In this document: positions 17,622 through 28,281 of the stretch, in pieces | Layout: the number at the start of each line of letters is the position of its first letter | Position numbering within the stretch: position 1 is the stretch's first letter | Assembly: GCF_000342045.1 (NCBI RefSeq) | Contig: NZ_AONQ01000002.1 | Span: 115,961-179,960, forward strand | DNA length: 64,000 nt | Direction: 5' to 3' | Origin: Paramagnetospirillum caucaseum | GTDB lineage: Bacteria > Pseudomonadota > Alphaproteobacteria > Rhodospirillales > Magnetospirillaceae | Made by a program: the position numbers and the translations under genes | The notes under the pieces: generated by a model | Told to the model about the DNA's origin: nothing | The model's input: the letters and a program-made list of their open reading frames with translations, nothing else | The model's database searches: none

Positions 17622-19838
17622 TCAAGACAAGGCCCCCGCATCCTGCCGTAGGGAGGAGAAGGTCCGCTGGCGGCGCTGATAGAGTTCCAGCAGCTTCCAG
17701 CGCGCCACCGGGATGTCGCGCACCATGGAGCCCGGCACCAGCAGCAATTCCGAGCGCATGGCGGCCACCAGCCGCCCCTCCCCAGCCTGGGAGAACAGCA
17801 CCTCGGACTCGTTCAGGGGCTCGCCGATGCCGCAATACTCCACCACGGAATCGTCGAAATAGCGGTCGAGCCGCCCGTCACGCACCATGAAGACGAAATC
17901 CTGGCCGGTCATGTCGATCTCCTCGCCGGTGGCGAGGTAATAGGGCTGGCAGGTCTCGGCGATGCGCACCTCGGTCAGGTTGGACAGACTTTCCCCGAAC
18001 AGCCAGGTGTGGTTGAAAAAATTCCTGAGATCGGCAAGGCGCGAGATGCGCTCGCTCATCTCGTTGCGCTCGACGAAACTGCGGTACAGCCCGGACGGAA
18101 TCTTCAAGGCGCGCACGAAGCTGAGCGCCCGGTAGGTCTCGAAGGAAGGATCGCCCGACAGGGCGTAGGACTCGCCGATCATGGCGCCGGCCGATAGGGT
18201 GGCGGTCTGGTCGGAATCGGGCTCGATAGTCTCCACCAGGCCGGTGAGGATCAGGTGGACGTCCTCGCAATAGCTGCCTTCCCTGAGCAGGATGGTCTCG
18301 GGATTGAAGGTCACCACCGGATGGTTCAGCAAGATGCGGATCTGGTGCTCCGGCACGCCCAGGAAATACTCGGCCAGATAGCCGTGGGCGGCGCGCAGCC
18401 GGTATTCCTGGTAGGAGGGGATCAGGGCATCCACCGTGCCGAACGGCGCGCCCGAGCCGATGCTCTTCTGCGCCTTGGTCAGGGCCAGGGCGGTGTGGGA
18501 TAGGATGATCTTGCCCGACTGGTCCTCGCGGAAATCCTCGGCGCAGCCATGGATCAGGCCGCCGCCGATATCGAGCTTCTTGACGTCGGCGGGCACCAGA
18601 TAATCGGCCCGCACCTGCCCCATCAGCTCGCTGCTGATACCGTGGCGGGTCTCGTCGTCGTCGACCATCTGCCCCAGCACGTCCAGCGAGACGATGTCGG
18701 CCATGTGGGCGTAGGAGCGGAAGCCGTCCTCCCACGGGGTGCGGAAGTGGAACACTGTGGTTTCCACCGGGTGGGGCGAGAAGATCGGCCGCACCTCCAG
18801 CCCGTCGATGTCGTTCCACACGCCCAGTTGCAGATCGCAGATCTCGAAATATTCGCCGAAGGAATCCTCGCCGATGGCGGTCAGGGCCGCCAGCTTCTTG
18901 GCCACCGAGGCGCGCACCGAAGGGTGGGCGTAGTACTTGATGCGGTGGTCGGCGCGGAACAGGGTGGTCAGGCCGCAGAAATGGTCGTCGTGGCAATGGG
19001 TGTGGAAGATGCCCTCTACCTCCTGCACGCCGATGCCCAGGGACTGCAGCGCCCAGTGGATGTTGGGGCCGGCGTCGATCAGGTAGATCTTGCCCTGGAA
19101 CATCAGGATGGAGGACATGGCGGCCCGTTCGGGGTCCCAGCCGTCGCCCTCGCCCGAATGGACCACCGAGAAGTACTCGCGCTCCAGGTCGTGATAGCCC
19201 AGGTGGTAGGGCGTCTCGTAGGTGTGCCCGGCCGCCAGGTTGAGATCGACGGTGGTCGTCTCGCCGTCATAGGCGAACTCAAAGACGTTGACGTCCAGGC
19301 GCTTCACCGTCACCCCGCCGGGCAGGATGGCCGGCGTGTCGCCGATGATGCAGGTGTCGAGCAGGTCCTGCGGCGGCCGGATGGACCCGAAGGCGAAGCG
19401 CAGCTTCATGCGCATCCACTCGGCGGCCATGTCGGCTGGCACCCCGGCGGCCAGCATCTCGTCCTCGGACAGCAGGCCGTAATTGCCGCGCATGACGTAT
19501 TCCATCTGCGCCTCAACCTGCTGGGCGAGGCCCAGGAGCAGCGGCTTGCGGCCGGAACAGTTGGGATGGCCGGGAATGATCATGCCCTGGCGGTAGAGCA
19601 TCTGCAGGATGGGGAATTCCGACAGGTTGGAAAAGGCGCCGTTCTGCAGCGGCACGTCGGACAGCAGGATGGCGTTGGGGCCGGTCTCGAAGGTGACGCC
19701 GCCGCGTTCGGTGGGAACGATCAGGCCGCGCTTGATCAGGTGCTTGACGCTGTCGGCGGGACAGCCGCACAGGACCCGGAGGTCGGCCTCAGGCACCTCG
19801 ACCCAGCTGATTCCCGACGATACAGCAACCACCCGCAT
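17622..19838 (-). CDS. Metallo-beta-lactamase-fold protein with C-terminal cyclic-nucleotide-binding domains
   Basis: A 738-residue cytosolic protein without signal peptide. Residues about 1-200 form an unassigned N-terminal region. About 215-480 is an MBL-fold domain with the metal motif HTHCHDDHFCG (about 292-302) and later His/Asp candidates near HMADIVSLD and LSHTALA. About 520-610 is a CNB (CRP-type) domain: TILLREGSYCEDVHLILTG and a phosphate-cassette-like GAMIGESYALSGDPSFETYR. A second, weaker CNB-like repeat follows (about 650-715). A hydrolase gated by cAMP or cGMP is the natural reading, and the CHASE2 cyclase in the same array could make the ligand. ATG 19838 is the first good start, 62 bp behind the CHAT gene. 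Confidence 0.85.
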   Translation of the reverse strand: MRVVAVSSGISWVEVPEADLRVLCGCPADSVKHLIKRGLIVPTERGGVTFETGPNAILLSDVPLQNGAFSNLSEFPILQMLYRQGMIIPGHPNCSGRKPLLLGLAQQVEAQMEYVMRGNYGLLSEDEMLAAGVPADMAAEWMRMKLRFAFGSIRPPQDLLDTCIIGDTPAILPGGVTVKRLDVNVFEFAYDGETTTVDLNLAAGHTYETPYHLGYHDLEREYFSVVHSGEGDGWDPERAAMSSILMFQGKIYLIDAGPNIHWALQSLGIGVQEVEGIFHTHCHDDHFCGLTTLFRADHRIKYYAHPSVRASVAKKLAALTAIGEDSFGEYFEICDLQLGVWNDIDGLEVRPIFSPHPVETTVFHFRTPWEDGFRSYAHMADIVSLDVLGQMVDDDETRHGISSELMGQVRADYLVPADVKKLDIGGGLIHGCAEDFREDQSGKIILSHTALALTKAQKSIGSGAPFGTVDALIPSYQEYRLRAAHGYLAEYFLGVPEHQIRILLNHPVVTFNPETILLREGSYCEDVHLILTGLVETIEPDSDQTATLSAGAMIGESYALSGDPSFETYRALSFVRALKIPSGLYRSFVERNEMSERISRLADLRNFFNHTWLFGESLSNLTEVRIAETCQPYYLATGEEIDMTGQDFVFMVRDGRLDRYFDDSVVEYCGIGEPLNESEVLFSQAGEGRLVAAMRSELLLVPGSMVRDIPVARWKLLELYQRRQRTFSSLRQDAGALS

Positions 19839-19900
19839 GCGGCTTCCCCCCACAGGACCGCGTTCCGGTTTGGGTTGTGACTGGCGTCGCGCCTTGGTCA

Positions 19901-22900
19901 TCAACCACCAACCATGAAGAATGCCGACCAGATGTACGGCATGCTCCACTGGCTGTTGCGCAGCATTTCCAGTTGAGCCTCCCGCAAGGCATCGTGAGGA
20001 GTCTTGCCCGCCAGAAGCCGTTTGTAAAGGGCCGCCATCAAAGTCTGGGTTCCGGCGTCGCTGACCTCCCACAGGGACGAGACCACCGACCGGGCCCCCG
20101 CCTCCTGGAACGAGCGGCGCAGACCGTAGACGCCCTCGCCCTCGTGCACCTCGCCCAGGCCGGTTTCGCAGGCCGACAGGATGGCCAGTTGCGTGCCGGT
20201 GAGGTCGAGGCCCAGCACCTCCAGCGCGGTCAACACGCCGTCGTTGTCGGTATCGATGTCACCCAGCACCTGGGCGTTGGAATTGATGCCGGCGAAGGCC
20301 AGACCGGCACGCAGCAGCGGATTGTCGCCGGGCGGCGGGAACTGGAAGTCCGAGGAGCGCTGCAGCTTCAGCAGGCGCTTCCGGAGCGTGTCGTCGGCCT
20401 TGAGGAAGAAGCCGTGGGTGGCGATGTGCAGCACCTCGGGCGGCTGCCCCACCTCGCGCAGAACCTTCTCCTGGGCGGCGGCCTTGGAATAGATGGTGGT
20501 GGGCTTGCCCTGGCTTTCCACCGTCTTGACGATCAGCTGGCCTTCCTTCTCGGCGCCGGGCAGCGGATCGAATTTCAGGCCGCGCATGCCGCTCATGCCG
20601 CGCACCGCCGACTGGACGTCGTTGCCGGCCGAGCGCGAGCGCGCCTTTTCCAGGGTCGCCTTGCCCACCGCCTCCTCGGTGTTGTAGTCGGGGCCGGCAT
20701 TGATCAGGTAACCGCCCTTGGCCGCCGGAATGGACGACGGCAGCAGATCGCGGCTGGAATTGAGCACGTGCAGGTCCACCCGCTCGATCAGGTACTTGCG
20801 GTTGGATTCCACCAGGGCGCTGATGGGCAGGATGTTCAACATGCCGTCGGGAATGACGTAGACCTTGATCCGCCCGCCGAGCGCGCGGTCCAACGGCTGC
20901 CAGACCTGCTTGTAGACCTCCTGGCCGATATCCAGCAGGTCGTCCATCTCGATCTCTTCGTTCTGGATCTCGGTGCGGTACTTGACGATACCGTCGTCGA
21001 TGGCCTTGAGGCTGTCGTACTTCACCAGCCCGTAGACCGGCTTGTCGCCGTCCTTGCGCAGTGTGGCGGCCACCAGCTTCTGCTGGCCTTCCTCGCCGTA
21101 GATGAAGAAGTCCGCCACCACCGAACCGGCGGGCAGCGCCTTGACCAGATCGTCCAGCGCGATGGCCGCCACCGATTGCTGGAAGCGGGTGGACGAGCGG
21201 CCCAGCCGGCCCTGCAACTCGTTGATGGCCTCTTCCAGGCCGTTGACGACCTCGACGTGGTTGTCCTTGGTCTCCTCGGTGGGACCGGACAGGGTCAGCG
21301 CCGCAAGGCGCTTGCGCGTCTCGGCCAGATCCTCGGTCAGCTTGGTCAACTCGGGATCGCGCGACAGCCGGGTCACCTGCTGGATCTCGGACGCCACCTT
21401 GAGCAGCAGGCCCTTGCGGTTGAGGCTGATTTCCATCAGCGCCTTGCCGGCGGTGGGCTCGTCCAGTCTGGCCAGCAGCGCCACATAGGCGGCCAGTTCG
21501 GGGGCGTGCAGGCGGACATAACCCTCGCGGGCGTTGTCGCCGGTGACGTAGAGCACCCGGTTGAGGAATTCGGTGCGGCGCTTGAAAGTGGTCTGGCGGG
21601 TGGCGAAGGCCGACTTGAGGTCGCCCATGTCCTCCTGCACCCCGGCCAGGGTGTTGCGCGTCTCGAAGGTATAGGGGTGGTTGGGGCCCAGCACCGTCTC
21701 GTTGCCGGCCAGGGTCTTGGCCAGCAGCGCCGAAGCCTCCTTCGGCTTCTTCTGGCTGCGGTAGAGCGCCGCCAGATCGTGCATGGACCTGAGCGTGTCC
21801 AGGTGCTTCTCGCCCAGCGTCGAGCGCCGCCCGGCCAGGGCGGTGTCGAAGGCCTTTTCCGCATCGATCAGCTTGCCCTGGCGGTGGAGCGCCCGGGCGA
21901 GGTTGTTCAAGGCCTTCAGGGTGTTCTGGTGCTTCGGCCCGTAGGCCTTGACCCAGGCCTCATGCACCGTCCTGAACATGGTGCCGGCGCGCTCGTACTC
22001 GCCCTTCAGCATGTAGAGATAGGCGAGGTTGTTGGTGCTGGCGATGGTGTCGGGATGCTTCGGCCCGATGGTCTTGCTGAACACCGTGATGACACTTTGG
22101 TACAGCGGTTCGGCCTTGTCGAACACGCCCTGGCTTTCATAGAGCAGCGCCAGATTGTTCATGGTGGTCAGGGTCGCCGGATGGGTCTCGCCGAATGCCT
22201 TGCGCCCGCCGTCCAGGGCGCCCCTGAGGAACGGCTCGGCCCGCTCGTAGATGCCTTCCTTCTCGAGAATCTCGCCCACGTTGTTGGCGGCGATGACCGT
22301 GGAGCGGTGCTCCGGCCCCAGCACCTTGCGGTAGCGTTCCCACGCCTCCATGAAGGTCTTTTCCGCCTCCAGCAGGCGGCCCTGCTTGCGGTAGATGGAG
22401 GCCAGCGACGACAGCGCCGCCACGGTGTTGGGGTGGGCGGCGCCCAGCGCCTTGGTCTGGGCGTCCAGGACCTCCTTGGCCATCTTCTCTGCCGGCTCGT
22501 ACTCGCCGCGGTCGTCCAGCACGTCGGCGAGATCACCCTTGGCCGACAGCAGGTTGGCCTGGTCGTTGGCGGCCTGGGCGTCGCGCACGGCGGATTCCAG
22601 CATCTCCTGCGATTCGGGCAGGCGGCCCTGGCGGTGATAGAGCCCTCCGGCCTCGATACGGGTGGTCAGGCTGAGGGGATCGGTGGGGGCCAAGGCCAGT
22701 TTCTGGATGGCCACCGCCTGATCCAGCAGGGTGGCGGCGGCGGCGTAGTCGCCCTGAGCCCGCTTGAAGGCTCCCTGCTGCGCCAGGCAGCGCGAGAATT
22801 CGCCATGGGCCTCGCCATAGACCTTGCGGCTGGCGGTGCAGGTGCCGTCCAGCAGCTTGTCGGCCTCCTTGGTCCTGGACGCGTTGACCTGGGCGCGGGC

Positions 22901-23557
22901 CAGGGCCAGTTGCAGGGAGATGGTCTGGGGATGGGCCGCCCCCAGCTTGGCGGCGGACGCCTTGGCCGCCGCGTCATAGACCTTGGTGGCCTCGCCGTAC
23001 TTGGCCTGGGAGAGGTAAAGCCCGGCCAGGGCCTGTTGCACCTTGACCGTCTCCGGATGGCCGTCGCCCAGCGCTGCCTGGGACAGTTTCGCCGCCAGTT
23101 GGTAATTGGCCTCGGACTCCTCGATCCGCCCGGCCAGCTGCTGCAGAGCGGCCAGATCGGTGGCGCTGATGATGGTGGCCAGATGGCCCTCGCCCAGATT
23201 GTCCCGGGCGATGGACAGCGCCTGGGCCGCCTCGTCGATGGCCTTGGGCAGGTCGCCGCCGCCGGCCGAGGCGATGGCCTGCTGGTGCGCCCGGTTCCAC
23301 AGCATGGCGGCGCGCTGCTTGGGCGCCGGCACGCCCGAGGCGGCCTGCTGCTTTTCCGCCACCCAGGCGGGCAGGCCTGAGCGGGCCTTGGTGATCTCGT
23401 CGGCGAGACGGCGCACGTCCTCGCCCTTGCCGGCCTGCATGGCCTGACGGGCCTGGCCGATCAGGTCGTCGGCGGATTGGGCGAGAACCGGCGAGGCCGC
23501 GATCAGCACCGCCAGCGCGGCGCCACCCAGCAACGTCAAGGCACGCGATGCCATCAT
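19901..23557 (-). CDS. Secreted TPR-CHAT protein (caspase-like putative protease)
   Basis: The 1218-residue product has a signal peptide (about residues 1-27, ending SPVLAQS), so it is predicted to be periplasmic. About 30-780 is a long series of kinesin-light-chain-type TPR repeats, with recurring units such as GPKHPDTIASTNNLAYLY. About 900-1215 is a CHAT domain. The caspase-like dyad is visible: His in IATHGFF and Cys in LSACETGLG, followed by the conserved VVSSLWEVSD and SAFFMVGG ending. CHAT proteins include separase-like proteases and TPR-regulated proteases. A 12-residue loop just ahead of the catalytic Cys matches the EF-hand pattern. The double ATG at 23557/23554 follows GGGAGAGGG. 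Confidence 0.9.
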   Translation of the reverse strand: MMASRALTLLGGAALAVLIAASPVLAQSADDLIGQARQAMQAGKGEDVRRLADEITKARSGLPAWVAEKQQAASGVPAPKQRAAMLWNRAHQQAIASAGGGDLPKAIDEAAQALSIARDNLGEGHLATIISATDLAALQQLAGRIEESEANYQLAAKLSQAALGDGHPETVKVQQALAGLYLSQAKYGEATKVYDAAAKASAAKLGAAHPQTISLQLALARAQVNASRTKEADKLLDGTCTASRKVYGEAHGEFSRCLAQQGAFKRAQGDYAAAATLLDQAVAIQKLALAPTDPLSLTTRIEAGGLYHRQGRLPESQEMLESAVRDAQAANDQANLLSAKGDLADVLDDRGEYEPAEKMAKEVLDAQTKALGAAHPNTVAALSSLASIYRKQGRLLEAEKTFMEAWERYRKVLGPEHRSTVIAANNVGEILEKEGIYERAEPFLRGALDGGRKAFGETHPATLTTMNNLALLYESQGVFDKAEPLYQSVITVFSKTIGPKHPDTIASTNNLAYLYMLKGEYERAGTMFRTVHEAWVKAYGPKHQNTLKALNNLARALHRQGKLIDAEKAFDTALAGRRSTLGEKHLDTLRSMHDLAALYRSQKKPKEASALLAKTLAGNETVLGPNHPYTFETRNTLAGVQEDMGDLKSAFATRQTTFKRRTEFLNRVLYVTGDNAREGYVRLHAPELAAYVALLARLDEPTAGKALMEISLNRKGLLLKVASEIQQVTRLSRDPELTKLTEDLAETRKRLAALTLSGPTEETKDNHVEVVNGLEEAINELQGRLGRSSTRFQQSVAAIALDDLVKALPAGSVVADFFIYGEEGQQKLVAATLRKDGDKPVYGLVKYDSLKAIDDGIVKYRTEIQNEEIEMDDLLDIGQEVYKQVWQPLDRALGGRIKVYVIPDGMLNILPISALVESNRKYLIERVDLHVLNSSRDLLPSSIPAAKGGYLINAGPDYNTEEAVGKATLEKARSRSAGNDVQSAVRGMSGMRGLKFDPLPGAEKEGQLIVKTVESQGKPTTIYSKAAAQEKVLREVGQPPEVLHIATHGFFLKADDTLRKRLLKLQRSSDFQFPPPGDNPLLRAGLAFAGINSNAQVLGDIDTDNDGVLTALEVLGLDLTGTQLAILSACETGLGEVHEGEGVYGLRRSFQEAGARSVVSSLWEVSDAGTQTLMAALYKRLLAGKTPHDALREAQLEMLRNSQWSMPYIWSAFFMVGG

Positions 23558-23609
23558 CGAACCCTCTCCCTTCTGCCGCCGGCCATTCCCCAATTCCGGA
23601 CGGACGAGT

Positions 23610-25673
23610 CTAACTCTTTTCCTTGTGGGTGTAGACGCCATCCCAATCGGCACCCGGCGGCTCTTCCATGAAATGCTCGATGCGGGCGAGATAGATCGTA
23701 TAGATCACCCGTTCGGGCTCGGCATTGTGCAGGTCCTGGAAGGCCACCTTGGCGGCCTCCCACTTCTGTTCGCGGAACATGGCCAGCGCCGCCAGATGCT
23801 GCGACAGCCGCGCCACGGTCTCGGAATCCACCTCGCCCTCGAAGCCGACCGGTTCGTACAGGCGGACCGGCGTGTCCTTGCCCTTGACGCGCACCAGATC
23901 GATCTCGCGGCTGACCAGACCGGGAACCGCCGCCTGGGTATATTCGGTGACCATCATGTTGACGCCGTACTGCTTGGTCAGGCTTTCGACGCGCGAGCCC
24001 AGGTTGACCGCGTCGCCCAGCACCGTATAGGCCATGCGGAAGTCCGAGCCCATGTTGCCGACGTTCATGATGCCGGTGTTCAACCCGATGCCCACCTTGA
24101 TGGGCTTCCAGCCCCGGGCGATGAAGTCGTCCTTCAACTCCTCCATCTTCTTGACCATGCCCAGCGCCGCCTGGACGGCATGGCGGGCGTGGTCGGCATC
24201 GTGCAGGGGCGCGCCCCAGAAGGCCATGATGGCGTCGCCCATGTACTTGTCGATGGTGCCGCGGTAATCGTGGATCACGTGGGTCATGGGGCTGAGGAAG
24301 GCGTTCATCAGGATGGTCAGTTCCTGCGGCGCCAGGCCCTCGGAAATGGTGGTGAAGCCGCGCACGTCCGAGAACAGCACGGTCATCTCGCGCGATTCGC
24401 CGCCCACCGTCACCTGCTGGCCGCTCCGGTTCATTTCGGCCACCAGTTCCGGCGGAATGTACTGGCCGAAGGTCTTGGCGATCTGCTGCTTCTGGTTGCG
24501 TTCGATCAGGTACTGGCGGAACTCCACCAACAGGTACGAGAGCACCAGGGCCAGGACGGCGTAGGACATGGAGACCACCACGCCCAGATTCACGTAGAGC
24601 GCGCTGGCCGCCAGGATGAATCCCAGTCCCAGGGCGACCACGAACATGCCGCGCAGCAGCGGCCGGGTCAGATAGAGCGACAGCAGCACCATGGCGGCCA
24701 GCAGCAGGATCAGCGCCACGGCGTCGGCGGCCGGGCCGGCGGCGCGCAAGGGCGCCCCCTTGAGGATGGAGCCGATGGAATCGGCGATGATCTCCACCCC
24801 GTAGACCATGCCCACCGGCGTGTCGAACCAGTCGTGGGACACCTCGGAGGTATCGCCCACCACGACGATCTTGTCCTTGACCCAATATTCCAGCTCGGCC
24901 AGCTCGCGCTCGTCCAGCTGCGAGATGTCGAGGAATTCCAGGGCGGAGAGACCCGCCGACTGGCTGAGGAAGCGCGTGCCGGTGGGCAGGGGCGGGAAGT
25001 CGATGTAGAGCTTGTGCTCGTGGTCGAGCGGCACCTTCAGGGCGCCCAGCACCAGGGTGGTCCCCTCCAGCCGGGGCTCGACGCCCAGATACATGGCGGC
25101 GGCCTTGACCGCGAAGGGCCAGCCCCCCTTCTCGCCCACCGTCTCGGGGAAGACCTTGAGGCGCGACAGGGTGGTGACCAGCTTGGAATTGGACTGGATG
25201 TTGGTATAGGCGCTGGCCGACGCCTGATCGAGCAGCGCGGTGGGATAGTTGATCTTGACGAACTTGCCGTCCCGGAACTCGCCCTGGGCCACCAGCAAGG
25301 TGTTGCCCGCCTCGGAGAGCGCCTTGGCCAGGGCCGGGTCCTCGTTGTACGAGGAGGGGAAGTCCATCAGCATGTCGACGGCGATGACCTTGGCGCCCAG
25401 GGTCTTCAGATTGGTCACGATGACGCCGATATCGGTGCGCCTGAGCGGGAAGCTCTTATAGGCCTTGAAGAACGTCTCGTCGGTATTGACCAGGACCACG
25501 TCCTGGGACGGCGCCAGCTTCCTGGTATCGCCATAGGCCAGCCGCAACTGGTGGCGGAAGGACAACGTCTGGTCCTCCAGCAGGGCGAACCATTCGAAGT
25601 GCTGAGCGGGGATGGCGGCCAGGAACAGGACGAGGGTGAAGAGGATATCGTATCGCTTGGTCAATCCGCTCAT
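23610..25673 (-). CDS. CHASE2-domain class III adenylate cyclase
   Basis: A 687-residue membrane protein: TM near the N-terminus, extracytoplasmic CHASE2 sensor (about residues 30-330), three closely spaced TM segments (about 335-405), then a class III cyclase domain (about 435-610) and a short C-terminal helical tail. Metal-binding Asp residues appear in LFSDVRGF and YMGDAIMAF. Adenine-specifying Lys and Asp lie in DKYMGD and TVLGDAVNL, so ATP rather than GTP is the expected substrate. Product: cAMP. ATG 25673 follows an upstream ATG that adds only six residues. It stands between the FecR-like and CHAT genes, both of which encode exported proteins that could act on the CHASE2 domain. Confidence 0.92.
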   Translation of the reverse strand: MSGLTKRYDILFTLVLFLAAIPAQHFEWFALLEDQTLSFRHQLRLAYGDTRKLAPSQDVVLVNTDETFFKAYKSFPLRRTDIGVIVTNLKTLGAKVIAVDMLMDFPSSYNEDPALAKALSEAGNTLLVAQGEFRDGKFVKINYPTALLDQASASAYTNIQSNSKLVTTLSRLKVFPETVGEKGGWPFAVKAAAMYLGVEPRLEGTTLVLGALKVPLDHEHKLYIDFPPLPTGTRFLSQSAGLSALEFLDISQLDERELAELEYWVKDKIVVVGDTSEVSHDWFDTPVGMVYGVEIIADSIGSILKGAPLRAAGPAADAVALILLLAAMVLLSLYLTRPLLRGMFVVALGLGFILAASALYVNLGVVVSMSYAVLALVLSYLLVEFRQYLIERNQKQQIAKTFGQYIPPELVAEMNRSGQQVTVGGESREMTVLFSDVRGFTTISEGLAPQELTILMNAFLSPMTHVIHDYRGTIDKYMGDAIMAFWGAPLHDADHARHAVQAALGMVKKMEELKDDFIARGWKPIKVGIGLNTGIMNVGNMGSDFRMAYTVLGDAVNLGSRVESLTKQYGVNMMVTEYTQAAVPGLVSREIDLVRVKGKDTPVRLYEPVGFEGEVDSETVARLSQHLAALAMFREQKWEAAKVAFQDLHNAEPERVIYTIYLARIEHFMEEPPGADWDGVYTHKEKS

Positions 25674-25731
25674 GGCGCTCCCCGGAATCAAGAGGGGCGC
25701 CCTCCTCGCGGAAGAGGACGCCCCGTAGTGG

Positions 25732-28132
<2,401 letters not shown>

Positions 28133-28281
28133 GATCCCAGGATCGCGCCCCGGCGGCCAACTTGCAACCCCGGCGAAATTAACCGCCGTGAAACGTTGAA
28201 ATGAGACAATGAGGCCGGTAGAGGCTTCACTCCGCTGACGAATCAGGGTTAAGTGGAGCCAAGAGGGGAAGTACGCGCGGG

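Noticed and set aside
16673..17641. A 322-residue fusion of the lipoprotein region and haemerythrin
   Set aside because: The upstream part of that frame is out of phase with the lipoprotein gene; the haemerythrin has its own ATG at 17101 before the conserved sequence.
17839..20072. Upstream extension of the MBL/CNB protein to position 20072
   Set aside because: The added 78 residues overlap the CHAT gene, have no conserved pattern and would bury the downstream ATG at 19838.
19877..23380. Long open frame of 1167 codons on the plus strand
   Set aside because: It mirrors the TPR-CHAT gene. In high-GC DNA the antisense frame of a long gene often stays open; the product is Gly/Gln/Leu-rich without domains.
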